Positions 1 through 11,040 are shown, counted from the first letter of the stretch. The stretch: 64,000 nucleotides of DNA from Clostridia bacterium (GCA_016278615.1 JADQBM010000005.1:1-64000), one strand, 5' to 3'. The notes: a model not told the origin generated them from the letters alone. Translations and numbers: made by a program.

Positions 1-86
1 AACTGAAAAACTCTTAGCCAATCAAAGATTGGAGAGTTGCTGTATGAGACCTGCACATCAAATCGAAGATTTGAGCTAGGGCTTCA
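1..86 (+). repeat. Multi-hairpin interspersed repeat, copy A
   Basis: aactgaaaaactcttagccaatcaaagattggagagttgctgtatgagacct... matches copies B and C. Confidence 0.8.
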
Positions 87-194
87 ATAATGAAGGAAGA
101 GATTTTGCCCAAAAGGTAAAATCTCTTTGATTATAATAGGATTTGTAATAACAAATCCTACCTTCATTCTTAATTTTTCATTCTTCATTCTTAA

Positions 195-851
195 TTAATT
201 TTTTGGTAGCATGAAAAGAATGGTGAAGAAGTGGCATACGCTTCCACCAAGGACAAAGAGATGCCATATAGCATGGTGAAACCTTATTTTATGCCAGGCA
301 TAAAAAACGGTGCCTACAGTGTAAATCACGCCACCTATAACTAAAAATATTAAGCTGTTTGCGGTTAATGCATGGCGTAATGGGGATAGAGCAAAAACAA
401 TTAACCAACCCATTGCGATGTAAAGCAGAGTCGAAAGTATCATAAATCTTTTAATAAAAAAGATTTTAAAGACAATCCCTAAGAGCGCTAAACCCCATAC
501 TACCCCGAAATATACCCAGCCTAAAGCCCCGCCCATAGCAATTAAGGACAAAGGGGTATAGGTTCCGGCGATTAATAAGTAAATGGCGGAGTGGTCCATA
601 ATTTCAAAAATGCTTTTTGCCTTGCCTTCTGGAAAGCTATGTAAAAGAGTGGAGGCAAGATATAGAAGAATCAACGTGGTTCCGTATATGCTAAAACTGA
701 CGATGTATATAGTACTGCCATAAATGTTTGCTAATACAACCAAGACGATGAGTGCCGCAATGGCTAATCCTAAACCGATACCATGCAAAATGGCATTAGC
801 GATTTCTTCTTTTTTTGTAAATTTTTTATTCTTCATTTTAGCGTTTTCCAT
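195..851 (-). CDS. Hemolysin III / PAQR-like membrane protein
   Basis: Seven-TM-like hydrophobic ORF with HGIG near the N-terminus, STLLHS, MDHSAIYLLIAGTYTP and FHHAIWHLFVLGGSVCHF motifs typical of the HlyIII family. Confidence 0.9.
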   Translation of the reverse strand: MENAKMKNKKFTKKEEIANAILHGIGLGLAIAALIVLVVLANIYGSTIYIVSFSIYGTTLILLYLASTLLHSFPEGKAKSIFEIMDHSAIYLLIAGTYTPLSLIAMGGALGWVYFGVVWGLALLGIVFKIFFIKRFMILSTLLYIAMGWLIVFALSPLRHALTANSLIFLVIGGVIYTVGTVFYAWHKIRFHHAIWHLFVLGGSVCHFFTILFMLPKN

Positions 852-1446
852 TACGTTTGTTTTCTGATAGCCTCTTTTTTGTTTTCTTTTTCATGATGGA
901 GTGTCCGAATTTTCCTATGGGCTTTTTTAATCCAAAATACTCGCCATGACTATAGCAGATGGGCTGGGCACTCTCGAAATGAAATTTGCCATGAGCATCT
1001 ATATAGGATTCATCGGCATGAACGGCTAATACTTTTGCAATGAACATATCGTGGGAACCTAATTCGATCACCTGTGTGACTTTGCATTCAATGTTGACAG
1101 GAGATTCTTTTATCATAGGCGCATTAATCTTAGTTGCGGGTATCGGTGTTAGTTTAAGAAAGTCAAATTTATCAACTTCTCTTCCGGACTTAACGCCGCA
1201 GTAATCTGTTGCAAAAGCAAGGGATTGTGTAGTCAAATTAATAACAAATTCGCGACTTTTCTTAATGATGTCATAAGAATAGCGTTCTTTTCGTATGGAA
1301 ATATAGGCCATGGGCGGGTCAGAGCAAATGGTTCCAGTCCAGGCAATGGTAATAATATTACGCTTTTCTTTTTCGGAACCACAGGATACCATGACAGCAG
1401 GAACTGGATAAATCATTGTGCCAGGTTTCCAAGTTACTTTACTCAT
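838..1446 (-). CDS. Flavin reductase-like (flavoredoxin-type) FMN-binding protein
   Basis: PVPAVMVSCG...NIITIAWTGTICSDPPMAYISIRKERYSYDIIKKSREFVINL pattern. Likely start is MSKVTWKPG, shorter than the 1500 ORF start. Confidence 0.85.
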   Translation of the reverse strand: MSKVTWKPGTMIYPVPAVMVSCGSEKEKRNIITIAWTGTICSDPPMAYISIRKERYSYDIIKKSREFVINLTTQSLAFATDYCGVKSGREVDKFDFLKLTPIPATKINAPMIKESPVNIECKVTQVIELGSHDMFIAKVLAVHADESYIDAHGKFHFESAQPICYSHGEYFGLKKPIGKFGHSIMKKKTKKRLSENKRNGKR

Positions 1447-1800
1447 ATAATCATCCTTCCTAACTTTTCGGAGCTTATCCCAATAAGTCTTATAATTCAT
1501 TTTAATTATGGAGATTACTATAATATTAAAATATTATCACAGAGAAGTAAAAATATACAATTATTTTAAGATTTTTAATACTATCAGCAAGAAATAGCAG
1601 CCTTTCAAAAATAACTTGTCAAAAGGGCATAAAAATTATAAACTAAGAGGTAAGCTATTTTTTAGGTAGATGTACTCAATTATAATTAGGAATTAAGAAT
1701 TAAGAACTAAGGAGGATTTTGCAAAAGCAAAATCCATGAAATATAATTACTTCTAATCTCTGATTTCTGAAAGTATATAGAATTTGAAAGAAGGTATTTT

Positions 1801-3618
1801 ATGGAAAGTCAAAAAATTATTAATATTGCTGTTATTGCTCATGTGGATGCAGGAAAATCTACTTTGGTAGATGCATTTTTTGCCCAAAGTGGTGTTTTTA
1901 GAGAGAACCAGGAGATTATCGACTGCGTCATGGATAGCAATGACATCGAGAGAGAACGCGGAATCACCATATATTCAAAAAACTGTTCTGTTATGTATAA
2001 GGATATAAAAATTAACATTGTTGATACACCAGGACATGCAGATTTTTCGTCAGAAGTAGAAAGAATTATAAAAACAGTAGATACCGTTATATTATTAGTA
2101 GACTCCAGTGAGGGGCCTATGCCTCAGACAAGATTTGTCTTGCAAAAATCGTTAGAATTGGGCTTGCATCCTATTTTGTTAATTAATAAGATTGACAAGA
2201 AGGACCAAAGGGCAAAAGAAGTGGTGGATATGGTGCTGGGGTTATTTATGGAGCTAAATGCCACGGATGATCAATTGGATTTCCCTATCTTATATGGTGT
2301 TGCTAAAGAGGGCATCGTAAAAAGAGAGATGGAAGACGACAGTCAGGATCTCGTGCCATTATTTGAGACAATTCTAAGTCATGCAAAGGTGTATCCGGAT
2401 TATAATAATCAGCCATTGCAGATGCAGGTGTCTACCCTTGCTTATGATGATTATATTGGAAGGTTAGGAATAGGCAGGATTTTCAAAGGAACCCTTAAAG
2501 AAGGCCAAGTGGTAACAGTATGTAAAAGCAATGGTGCCATTGTGAAAGGAAAAATAGCTCAAATATTTGTTTACAAAGGTTTGTTGAGGACGCCTGTTCA
2601 AGAAGCCTTTAGTGGAGATATTGTTGTTGTTTCGGGAATTGCTGATATTTCCATTGGTGAAACCATATGCTATGAAAACAAGCCAAAGCCTATGGAAACC
2701 ATTAAGATAGAAGAACCGACGCTATCCATGAATTTTTTGGTAAATAAATCACCTTTTGTAGGTAGAAGCGGCAAATATGTGACATCACGGCACCTAAAAG
2801 CCAGGCTGGAAAAGGAACTGGAAGTTAATGTTGGATTAAAGGTAGAAGCTCTTGATACAACTGATGGATTCAAAGTATCTGGAAGAGGAGAACTACATCT
2901 TTCAATATTATTAGAGAATATGAGAAGAGAAGGATATGAAATTGCTGTGTCAAAACCTGAAGTTATTATGTATCACAAAGAGGGCGCCCTTAAAGAACCT
3001 GTTGAAAGAGTTATTATAAGTGTGCCAGAGGCGCATTCAGGTGCAGTGATATCAAAATTAAACATCAGAAAAGGGATTATGATATCCATGTCTGCTGATG
3101 GTGGGTATGCCAGGATAGAATATCTGGTTCCAACAAGAGGGCTTTTAGGATATCGAAGTGATTTTATAAATGATACAAGAGGGGAAGGTACTTTGGTCAG
3201 AAGATTTGAAGCTTTTGAAGCTTTCAAAGGAGAAATACCTCAAAGAACCAATGGTGTTCTGATTTCTCAGGAAGGGGGAGAAGCAATGGCCTATTCACTG
3301 GTTAATTTCAGTGAGCGTGCGATATTGTTTATTCACCCTGGCACAAAGGTTTATGAAGGGATGGTTATAGGCATGAATAGCAGAGGCGATGATATGACCG
3401 TGAACCCTTGTAAAAATAAAAAGATGACCAATATGAGAGCAGCGGGTTCAGACGATTCATTAAGGCTACCACCTCCCATAATTTTTACCCTTGAGGAAGC
3501 TCTGGAATTTATTAATGATGATGAATTGGTTGAAGTGACACCAGATGATATTCGCTTAAGAAAAAAACATCTTACGGAACTGGAACGAAGAAGAAACCCA
3601 AGGATTATAAAGGACTAG
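1801..3618 (+). CDS. typA: Translational GTPase TypA/BipA
   Basis: N-terminal NIAVIAHVDAGKSTLVDA, RGITI, DTPGHADF, NKIDK and the full 605 aa TypA/EF-G-like length. The N-terminus differs slightly from typical IRNIAIIAHVDHGKTTL. Confidence 0.9.
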   Translation: MESQKIINIAVIAHVDAGKSTLVDAFFAQSGVFRENQEIIDCVMDSNDIERERGITIYSKNCSVMYKDIKINIVDTPGHADFSSEVERIIKTVDTVILLVDSSEGPMPQTRFVLQKSLELGLHPILLINKIDKKDQRAKEVVDMVLGLFMELNATDDQLDFPILYGVAKEGIVKREMEDDSQDLVPLFETILSHAKVYPDYNNQPLQMQVSTLAYDDYIGRLGIGRIFKGTLKEGQVVTVCKSNGAIVKGKIAQIFVYKGLLRTPVQEAFSGDIVVVSGIADISIGETICYENKPKPMETIKIEEPTLSMNFLVNKSPFVGRSGKYVTSRHLKARLEKELEVNVGLKVEALDTTDGFKVSGRGELHLSILLENMRREGYEIAVSKPEVIMYHKEGALKEPVERVIISVPEAHSGAVISKLNIRKGIMISMSADGGYARIEYLVPTRGLLGYRSDFINDTRGEGTLVRRFEAFEAFKGEIPQRTNGVLISQEGGEAMAYSLVNFSERAILFIHPGTKVYEGMVIGMNSRGDDMTVNPCKNKKMTNMRAAGSDDSLRLPPPIIFTLEEALEFINDDELVEVTPDDIRLRKKHLTELERRRNPRIIKD

Positions 3619-3629
3619 AAAATAATAAA

Positions 3630-3658
3630 TACTTAGGAAAAAACTATTTTCCTAAGTA
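3630..3658. terminator. Bidirectional terminator-like hairpin between typA and the VanY remnant
   Basis: Perfect 12 bp stem TACTTAGGAAAA/TTTTCCTAAGTA. Confidence 0.7.
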
Positions 3659-3862
3659 TTCTTCTAAAGTGAGGTTTTGGTTTTTCATTTCTTTGGCTGC
3701 TTTGGAGCCTACATATCGAATATGCCAGGGCTCATATTGGTAACCCGTAATGGATTCTTTGCCTTTTTGATAACGAATGATAAATCCAAAACTTGCTGCA
3801 TTTTCTTCTAACCATTTTCCCTCTACAGTATTCCCAAAGTCTTGAGATAATCCATAATTCAC
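3644..3862 (-). pseudogene. C-terminal fragment of a D-Ala-D-Ala carboxypeptidase (VanY-like)
   Basis: Only 72 aa, but carries GFIIRYQKGKESITGYQYEPWHIRYVG, the VanY C-terminal metal-site region (EPWHxRYVG). The N-terminal catalytic half is absent. Confidence 0.8.
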
Positions 3863-4047
3863 CGATGAGCTTCTGATATATATTCAGAAATGCTTTTCTC
3901 TAAGCTAACGCTTTTCTTGTCTTTATTGGTCTCGTTTTTCTTAAGAAAATCTAAAGCAAATTCTGCTAATTGAGGCTCTAAATATAATATTAGGGTACAC
4001 TCTTTTTTTGATTCAATTAGTTTATGTCCTATAAACATATTATTCAT
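3859..4047 (-). CDS. Short ORF, possible N-terminal remnant of the same locus as the VanY fragment
   Basis: 62 aa ORF (MNNMFIGHKLIESKKECTLILYLEPQLAEFAL...) overlapping the VanY fragment by 4 nt. Confidence 0.4.
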   Translation of the reverse strand: MNNMFIGHKLIESKKECTLILYLEPQLAEFALDFLKKNETNKDKKSVSLEKSISEYISEAHR

Positions 4048-4171
4048 TTTACCACCACCAATTTTATTGTTTGCTGAATGTAGAAAAAAATCCGTTATAT
4101 TTATTAATAGGCCAATTCTTTTCTTAGTTTCTTTGCTTATGTTTTTATTTTCTGGGTAAAAATAATAAGAG

Positions 4172-5050
4172 GTGATGAAGATGAAGAATCATGCAAAGTT
4201 AATAAAAAATCGAAAATCAACAAGAGATTATAAATCTGTGCCTGTGGCCGAAGAAAAGTTAGAAGTTTTAATAGACTTCTTCCATCAAGGTAAAAGACTG
4301 ATTCCCGAAATAGAAATGGAAATAATTCTATTTAGGGAGGGTGCGTCTGTCTTTGAAAAATTGAAGGGTATTGCCGGTTATAATGGAATTATGATAGAAG
4401 CGCCTCATTATATTGTTATTGCTTCTGAAGTAAAAGAAGGTTATATAGAAAATACTGGATTTGTGGGCGAAAACGTGATTTTGAAAGCAGTAGATGAAGA
4501 AATAGATACTTGTTGGATTACATTTGAAGACAGTCATGATATAAAAAATGCATTAGAGCTAAAAACGGACAAAGAGGTTACTGGAATCATTGCAGTGGGT
4601 TATGGAATGGATAAAAAGAAAATCTTGCATGGAGTCGATACAGGTGGGAATTACTCAAAAGCAGATATGAGAGTTATAGAAGATAATACGTCATTTCGAT
4701 ATGCTATAGAAGAGATTGTTTATTACAAAGAATGGGGCACCCCTATAGATAATATGGTGCTAGAAGAAAGAGGGTTAGCAGAAGCCTTTGCCTTTTTAAG
4801 GCTTGCGCCTTCTACGCAGAATCTTCAACCATGGAAGTTTGTTCTGAAGGACAGTATGATCGTTCTAACCATAAAGGATCGCAAAGAGATAAGTCTGAAG
4901 GAAGAAAAAATGGATGCAGGCATTGTTATGTTATCTTTTTACCTTCTTGCTTCAGAAACATTGTATGAACCTCATTGGTACTTAGGAAATCCTCTTGAAG
5001 AAGAGAAAATACCAACCGATTATAGGGTTGTAGGTTGGTGTAAATTATAG
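4172..5050 (+). CDS. Nitroreductase family protein (two-lobed, TM1586-like)
   Basis: LIKNRKSTRDYKSVPVAEEKLE start and APSTQNLQPWKFVL motif. Confidence 0.85.
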   Translation: MMKMKNHAKLIKNRKSTRDYKSVPVAEEKLEVLIDFFHQGKRLIPEIEMEIILFREGASVFEKLKGIAGYNGIMIEAPHYIVIASEVKEGYIENTGFVGENVILKAVDEEIDTCWITFEDSHDIKNALELKTDKEVTGIIAVGYGMDKKKILHGVDTGGNYSKADMRVIEDNTSFRYAIEEIVYYKEWGTPIDNMVLEERGLAEAFAFLRLAPSTQNLQPWKFVLKDSMIVLTIKDRKEISLKEEKMDAGIVMLSFYLLASETLYEPHWYLGNPLEEEKIPTDYRVVGWCKL

Positions 5051-5140
5051 ACTATGCTCTTCGTCGGTGTCGCATTTGAATATTCGTAGTTCAAATAGGA
5101 TGTTGTATTTTGTTGGAAAAGATGAAGTTATAATGCTTTC

Positions 5141-5170
5141 AATCAGATGGAGTAGACTCTCCATCTGATT
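5141..5170. terminator. Terminator-like hairpin
   Basis: AATCAGATGGAG...CTCCATCTGATT followed by TTT. Confidence 0.65.
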
Positions 5171-5279
5171 TTTGATGTTCAGTATCCTTTAGCAAAGCAG
5201 GGTTGTATTGATTAGATTTAAAGAGATTTAAATTTTTTATAGATGGGCTTTGAGCTTTTTTTTCAATCGGATTAGAAGG

Positions 5280-7268
5280 TTATATTTTTTGAACGGCATC
5301 ATAAGCTTCAGATAAAGCTTCCATGATACTTCTGGATTTTACGGCATCTCCGATTACCACATATGGAATCGATTTATTTTCCAAATCAAAAATGGGAGTG
5401 TTTTTTTGAGGCTTGTAGCCAATGGCTAAAATAACATGGTCACAAGGCATCTTTTTTTCCTCGCCCTTTTCTGTTACCAGGATGTCATTTTGATTAATTG
5501 AAAGAACTTTTGTATGAGTTAAAATTTCAATCCCATATTCTTTCAATTCTTTTAAGAGAATATGTTTCATGCCGCCTAAGCCATTTCCAACCTTAGGGAG
5601 CATTTCAACGACGGAGATGTTAATAGGGCTAATGATGGATTTGCGATAATTAGAAGCATATTGGAGTAAAAATGAGGTCTGGTTTTGGTCGAGAAATAGT
5701 GCAGAAGATAAAAAGTGTGCAGTTTCAAGTCCTACAGCGCCACCGCCAATAATAATATTTTTACCACCTTTTAGTTTTCGAAGCATTTCAGAGTTTGCAA
5801 AAAGTACTTCTTCCGCAGTAATGACATGGGGTAGATGAATCCCTTGAATAGGAGGAATAATAGGTTCGCCACCGGTAGCTACAATGACAAAATCCGGATT
5901 GTTGTTGTCTATATAGGTTGCGTTTACTTCTGTATTGTAATGGATTTGAACATGAAGTTTTTTTAGTTCTTCTTTCATAAATGAAATATAATCTAAAAAA
6001 TGTTCTTTGTAAGGGGGTTTAGAAGCAGAAATCATTCGCCCTCCCAATAGGGTGCTGTTTGTACACAAGGTTACTTTATGGCCTGATTTAGAAGCTAATA
6101 AAGCTGCTTCAAGACCTCCGGGGCCGCCACCTACTATAAGGACAGATTTAGGGTCTTTTGAATTTAATATCGGTTGGTGTTCTTTACCAGTTTTTGGGTT
6201 GAAAGAACATTTGACTTCCTCGTAACGCAATATCCTCTCTATACAGCCTTTGTTACACGCTTGGCATGGGCGGACCGGTTGATTGTCTTTGACTTTGTTA
6301 ACATATTCGGGATCCGTAAGAAGACATCTTGCAATGCCAATAAAATCTGCATATCCTTCCTTCAGGGCTTTTTCTGATATAGAAGCATCATTTAATCGGT
6401 TAGAAGCTATCACAGGTACCGTTACAACATTTTTGATTGACTGGGATAAAAAGGTATAAAAGCCCTTTGGAACATGGTAGGATATTTGAGGCACTGGCGA
6501 TTCATGCCAACCCCCAGTTACATTTATGCAATCAATATAGGTTTCAGCCGCTTTACTAAATGTTTTCATATCTTCTATGCAATAACCGTCAGGGAGCATG
6601 TCCGCGCCAGATATTCTTAGGATAACAGGATAATTCGGCCCAACAGCAGATCGAATAGCGGACATGACTTCAAGGGGGAACCTCATGCGGTTTTCATTAG
6701 ATTGACCGTATTGATCTTTTCTCATATTTGTTAAGGGAGACAAAAACTCTGATAATAAATATCCTGCACTACAGCTTATCTCGACAGCATCGACACCGTG
6801 ATTCTTACAGCTTAAAGCAGATTGTGCAAAGGAAGTCGTGGTTTCTTGGATATCTTTAAGAGACATTTCTTTTGGCATTGTGCGATAAATTTTTGATTCT
6901 ATAGGGGATGGTGCCATAGGCGTTAGTCCTCCAAGGGATTCAGTTGTGCCATTTCTACCGCAATGAAAAAGTTGAACAATAAGGTTACAATTATATTCGT
7001 AAAGGGCATTTCGTAGGGTTTCAATGCTTTTCATAGCAGGTTCTTCATATAGTCGGTGCATACCCAAAGGACCGCCATTTTTATTTACTGCTGCAACAAG
7101 AGTGACAGCACTGACGCCTCCTTTGGCCCGTGCTAAGTAAAATGCCATATCTTTCGCAGTGATACAGCCATTTTCATCACAGTAACCTAAATGCATTGCA
7201 CTCATAATATATCGATTTTTAAGCTCTAATTGATTGATCTTTCCAGATTCAAAAAGGTAATGATGCAT
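5280..7268 (-). CDS. NADH:flavin oxidoreductase / 2,4-dienoyl-CoA reductase-like (OYE barrel + Fe-S + NAD(P)/FAD domain)
   Basis: OYE-like N-terminus, CQACNKGCIERI...C Fe-S cluster motif, and VLIVGGGPGGLEAALLASKSGHKVTL dinucleotide-binding motif. Start chosen at MHHYLFESGKI after AAGGAGG. Confidence 0.9.
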   Translation of the reverse strand: MHHYLFESGKINQLELKNRYIMSAMHLGYCDENGCITAKDMAFYLARAKGGVSAVTLVAAVNKNGGPLGMHRLYEEPAMKSIETLRNALYEYNCNLIVQLFHCGRNGTTESLGGLTPMAPSPIESKIYRTMPKEMSLKDIQETTTSFAQSALSCKNHGVDAVEISCSAGYLLSEFLSPLTNMRKDQYGQSNENRMRFPLEVMSAIRSAVGPNYPVILRISGADMLPDGYCIEDMKTFSKAAETYIDCINVTGGWHESPVPQISYHVPKGFYTFLSQSIKNVVTVPVIASNRLNDASISEKALKEGYADFIGIARCLLTDPEYVNKVKDNQPVRPCQACNKGCIERILRYEEVKCSFNPKTGKEHQPILNSKDPKSVLIVGGGPGGLEAALLASKSGHKVTLCTNSTLLGGRMISASKPPYKEHFLDYISFMKEELKKLHVQIHYNTEVNATYIDNNNPDFVIVATGGEPIIPPIQGIHLPHVITAEEVLFANSEMLRKLKGGKNIIIGGGAVGLETAHFLSSALFLDQNQTSFLLQYASNYRKSIISPINISVVEMLPKVGNGLGGMKHILLKELKEYGIEILTHTKVLSINQNDILVTEKGEEKKMPCDHVILAIGYKPQKNTPIFDLENKSIPYVVIGDAVKSRSIMEALSEAYDAVQKI

Positions 7269-7608
7269 AAGCGCCTCCTTGTGGTTAAATTTTATACATA
7301 TATAAAAAAGATGCAAGTTTCATACCACATTTTTCTCCATACATTCATCTATTCTTCCATTGCAGTCGGGCTCGAGAAATTACGTATAAGGTATCCATGT
7401 GTCTAACTATGTCAACACCATAAAACGATGTTTCTTTGCATCATTATAATGCTCGGTGAATCTTTGAACGGTTAGATTAATACTGTTTAAAACAGAGCAT
7501 AGAAGGTACATAAGGAATCTTTAGAATAATTGTAGATCCTTTCCACAGCTGATAAAAACCAATAATAGAATAAAAAGCTGTTTTATAATTAAGTCTTCAA
7601 GCATAGTA

Positions 7609-8880
7609 TTGCAATATAGAGATATAACCTCAGTGTTAGAAAAGAGGGATAGTATGAATAGAATACGACTCATAATGAATCCCATTAAGCAATACTTTGA
7701 AGCCTATTATGAATCTTTGAAGACAGGAAGCTACATAGATCCTTCAAGATGCTTTGTATTAAATGCCCATACGGTTATTCCTCAAAGGCTTTTACTGAAT
7801 AAATATAAGCTGTATAAAGCATTTGATTTATCTTTAGAAGACTATCAAGTAAATCTTGAGTTTGCAGAAATAAAAAGATATAGGAATTATATTGCTGTTA
7901 TTGTTATTGAAAATGCGCAATACAAATACAAAAATGTTCCGAATGGTTTGATTTCAAAGACACAAGGGATTGAATACTATATTGAAATGAAAAGAATAAA
8001 TGGCCGATGGAGAATCGTCTATATGGACTCAAATCAAGAAGATTATCAGATGGCAAATGAAAGATCCAATGTCTATATCCATGAAAAAGACTACCTAAGT
8101 TTAAAACGCAGCGGCAGATTGTTAACTCAAAAAGGAGACTGCTTGAATAAAGTCTTTGATTTATTGGATGAAGAAATAAGTTGCCTGAAAAAAATAGTGC
8201 CAGTTCCTTCAAATATGAAATTCAGTGAAGATGAGAATAATAAAAAGAACAATGTTACCATAAAGGATACAGATATTTATGACCCCAATAAAGGAATTGT
8301 ATATGCTAGAAAAAATGCTTTGTACTCTGAGCTTCCGGAAAAAGAAAAATTATTTTATTATGCTTATAATGGAGGAGACTGTACCAATTTTATGTCTCAA
8401 TGTGTATGGGCAGCCTATGGGGGTTATGTTGAGGAGGATCTGAAGCTTACCAAAAAAAATATATCAAAAAAATATAGAATGGTATATACAGGCAACTTAA
8501 ATACCTCATGGTATGGCACTATGCCTGATGGAGGAGGAACACCGTACTGGGAAAATGTAAAACAATTCTACAACTACGTCACGTCTCCAAAAGAAAAAGG
8601 ACCCAAGGGAAAAGTATATGGAAGTGGGAAACAAGCTGATTTTGATTTAAATAATGTTTCCCCGGGAAATATATTGCAATTTTGGCCCGCAAATAAGGAA
8701 AGATGGTATCATTCCGTATATGTAACGGGGGTATATTCTGGTGGTTCAGTTCCCCATATTTATGTTTGTCAACACTCCATGGACATGAAGGACCGACCCC
8801 TTGTAGAGTTGCTTAGCTGGAATACCAATGAAGGCAAGATAAGAGGAATATCTTTTAGTGCAACAAGTTTTAATGGTTAA
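7609..8880 (+). CDS. Amidase-domain (PF12671-type, NlpC/P60-like) protein
   Basis: C-terminal YAYNGGDCTNFMSQCVWAA and WYHSVYVTGVYSGG...YVCQHSMDMKDRPL give the Cys/His arrangement of the putative amidase domain. Confidence 0.75.
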   Translation: MQYRDITSVLEKRDSMNRIRLIMNPIKQYFEAYYESLKTGSYIDPSRCFVLNAHTVIPQRLLLNKYKLYKAFDLSLEDYQVNLEFAEIKRYRNYIAVIVIENAQYKYKNVPNGLISKTQGIEYYIEMKRINGRWRIVYMDSNQEDYQMANERSNVYIHEKDYLSLKRSGRLLTQKGDCLNKVFDLLDEEISCLKKIVPVPSNMKFSEDENNKKNNVTIKDTDIYDPNKGIVYARKNALYSELPEKEKLFYYAYNGGDCTNFMSQCVWAAYGGYVEEDLKLTKKNISKKYRMVYTGNLNTSWYGTMPDGGGTPYWENVKQFYNYVTSPKEKGPKGKVYGSGKQADFDLNNVSPGNILQFWPANKERWYHSVYVTGVYSGGSVPHIYVCQHSMDMKDRPLVELLSWNTNEGKIRGISFSATSFNG

Positions 8881-8891
8881 AAAGATATAAG

Positions 8892-8940
8892 TGGAAGTAT
8901 AAGTATAAGTATAAGTATAAGTATAAGTGGAAGTTTTAGT
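8892..8940. repeat. Short tandem repeat, period 6 (AGTATA)n
   Basis: agtataagtataagtataagtataagtataagtggaag read directly. Confidence 0.9.
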
Positions 8941-8979
8941 GTAAGTGATAGATGAAAGATAAGAGATAATAGAGAATAG

Positions 8980-9018
8980 AAAAACAAGGACAGAGTGTAC
9001 TTTGTCCTTGTCTTTTCT
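8980..9018. terminator. Terminator-like hairpin between convergent genes
   Basis: ACAAGGACA...TTGTCCTTGTCTTTTC stem-loop. Confidence 0.65.
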
Positions 9019-9137
9019 TATATGGTTAAGTGCTTTACTTAGGCTGCCTCCGAAAGGAGCTTATTTATACTTAACACTTAACTCAACTTACACTGCTCCG
9101 AAGACGCCTATTTATACTTAACACTTAAAATTGAGTT

Positions 9138-10673
9138 TTATATTTTTGAATTAATTAAGTCAATGAGATCCTTGTTAGAATTTTTTGCAAGGACAACCAC
9201 ATCAATGTGCTCGAAGACTTTTTCTGAGGCATGGAATTTTCCATTAAAAAAGGTATCAGATATGTAATGACCTACAGATTCATCTCCATAAACATAATCT
9301 AAATCGCCGATGTTTAGAGCATTAAAGCTTTCCTTATCCGCTTCAAATTCTATAAGGTTAGCATTGTTATTTCTTAAAATTTGATGTGAGTTTCCTACGC
9401 CACCTTTTATAACGCCTACTTTTTTATTGGTCAATGTAGGGTTGGACTCTTGATTATAGGAAAAGACAACGCATTTGAAATGGGCATAAGGTTTACTGGC
9501 AATATAGCCTTGATTCATAAAAAGGTCATTTGGCCAACCCATGTTAAGAAGACCATGGATGACATCCTTTTTAAATAAATCGATGACCTGAATAAAGGAA
9601 CGACCTACAAATTCTACATTTATATTGAGATCTCTCATTATATCTACACTAATTCCTAGGGATTTGCCATTTTCCGTATAAACCCAGGGCTTGTAATTGT
9701 TGGCATGGCCTAAGATGCTTTTTGAGGCTTTCTGTTGCTCTGATGTAGCAATTAGAACATCATCTGCTATTAAATTATAACTGTTTTCAAGGTCAATGAG
9801 TGATTGGTTGAATCTTGAAAAACCCTTAAGCAATATTCCCATATCACTTACATTTTGATCAATATTATCGGATACTGTTTCAACACTATTGATGACTTTT
9901 CCCAATCGTTTACTTTCGTCAATACTGTTTTCTACAATGCCTTTAAATATATCAGTAGATTCATTAATATTGGTTATGTTTTGAGTTAGAAGATTTTTAA
10001 AACTACCAAATTCCGATTGAATCGCAGAATTTTTTTCTGATGCTTCGGTAGATGAACTTTCAAACTCTTTTAATTTCAAATTAACTTCTGAAATTGAATC
10101 AGATATATTTTCGGAAGCATCCTTGCTATTTTTTGCAAGTTTCCTTACTTCATCAGCTACAACTGCGAAGCCTTTACCATATTGGCCCGCTCGAGCGGCT
10201 TCAATGGCTGCATTTAAGGCAAGTAAATTAGTATGTCTAGCAATATTTGCAATAGTATTGGTGGAATCATTTATACTTTTAATCGAAGAAATGATATCTG
10301 TAATAGATGAGGACATGAGTACAAATTTTGATTGAAAAGAATCAAAGACAATATCCAGATTGTTTAATATTGCAATAATCTTATCCAAATCTTGTGATGT
10401 CGTATCAAAATTATCTAAAGCTTTTTTTCCATCAATAGACATGGTTTCGATAAAAGTCGCAGATGTTTTGGCTTCGTCCTTTGTCTGCTGGAAATCACCA
10501 TTAAGAACTTGTAATGATTCAATAGCTGTTTTCAATTGCTGTCCAAATGACAAAAGATCATCTTTATTAGACTGAAAATCTAAAGTGGACAACTTCTGGT
10601 TTAAGTCTGATAAAAAGATTTCAAAGTTGTTGGGAGTAGTCTCTTCTAATGGATTATGTGCATTATCATTCAT
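9138..10673 (-). CDS. Soluble methyl-accepting chemotaxis-like protein with a C-terminal SBP_bac_3-like domain
   Basis: MCP hairpin signature [38 protein letters not shown], then [24 protein letters not shown]...[11 protein letters not shown]...[16 protein letters not shown]. No obvious TM segment. Confidence 0.8.
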   Translation of the reverse strand: MNDNAHNPLEETTPNNFEIFLSDLNQKLSTLDFQSNKDDLLSFGQQLKTAIESLQVLNGDFQQTKDEAKTSATFIETMSIDGKKALDNFDTTSQDLDKIIAILNNLDIVFDSFQSKFVLMSSSITDIISSIKSINDSTNTIANIARHTNLLALNAAIEAARAGQYGKGFAVVADEVRKLAKNSKDASENISDSISEVNLKLKEFESSSTEASEKNSAIQSEFGSFKNLLTQNITNINESTDIFKGIVENSIDESKRLGKVINSVETVSDNIDQNVSDMGILLKGFSRFNQSLIDLENSYNLIADDVLIATSEQQKASKSILGHANNYKPWVYTENGKSLGISVDIMRDLNINVEFVGRSFIQVIDLFKKDVIHGLLNMGWPNDLFMNQGYIASKPYAHFKCVVFSYNQESNPTLTNKKVGVIKGGVGNSHQILRNNNANLIEFEADKESFNALNIGDLDYVYGDESVGHYISDTFFNGKFHASEKVFEHIDVVVLAKNSNKDLIDLINSKI

Positions 10674-11040
10674 TTTAACTTTCCTCCGCTTAAGTAATCT
10701 GATGACACTTTGGATTGCGCTATAACTGAATATAGTGTATCACTTAAATCTATAATTATCAATTATATTGGTCGAAAATGTCGGATAATGCCATTACATA
10801 AAGATAAAGGATGTCGCTTTATAGTGAGAGAGAATTATTGGTATTATAAGGATTAACAAGTTACTTCCAAATACAGACTTATATGAAGTCACTCAGTCCT
10901 TGATGGCCAAATATGATGCAACGGGCGAACAACACGTTTTTTCTATTGGTTTGAGAACTGTTAAATAGTGGTATAATAAAAATAAGGTCCAAATACTAAT
11001 GCGAGGTAAACCTTGATTTTCATTGCAAAAAGGAGTTCAT

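Noticed and set aside
10848-10968. In-frame stretch NKLLPNTDLYEVTQSLMAKYDATGEQHVFSIGLRTVK ending in a stop
   Set aside because: Looks protein-like and may be a gene remnant, but no family was recognised and no start is present.
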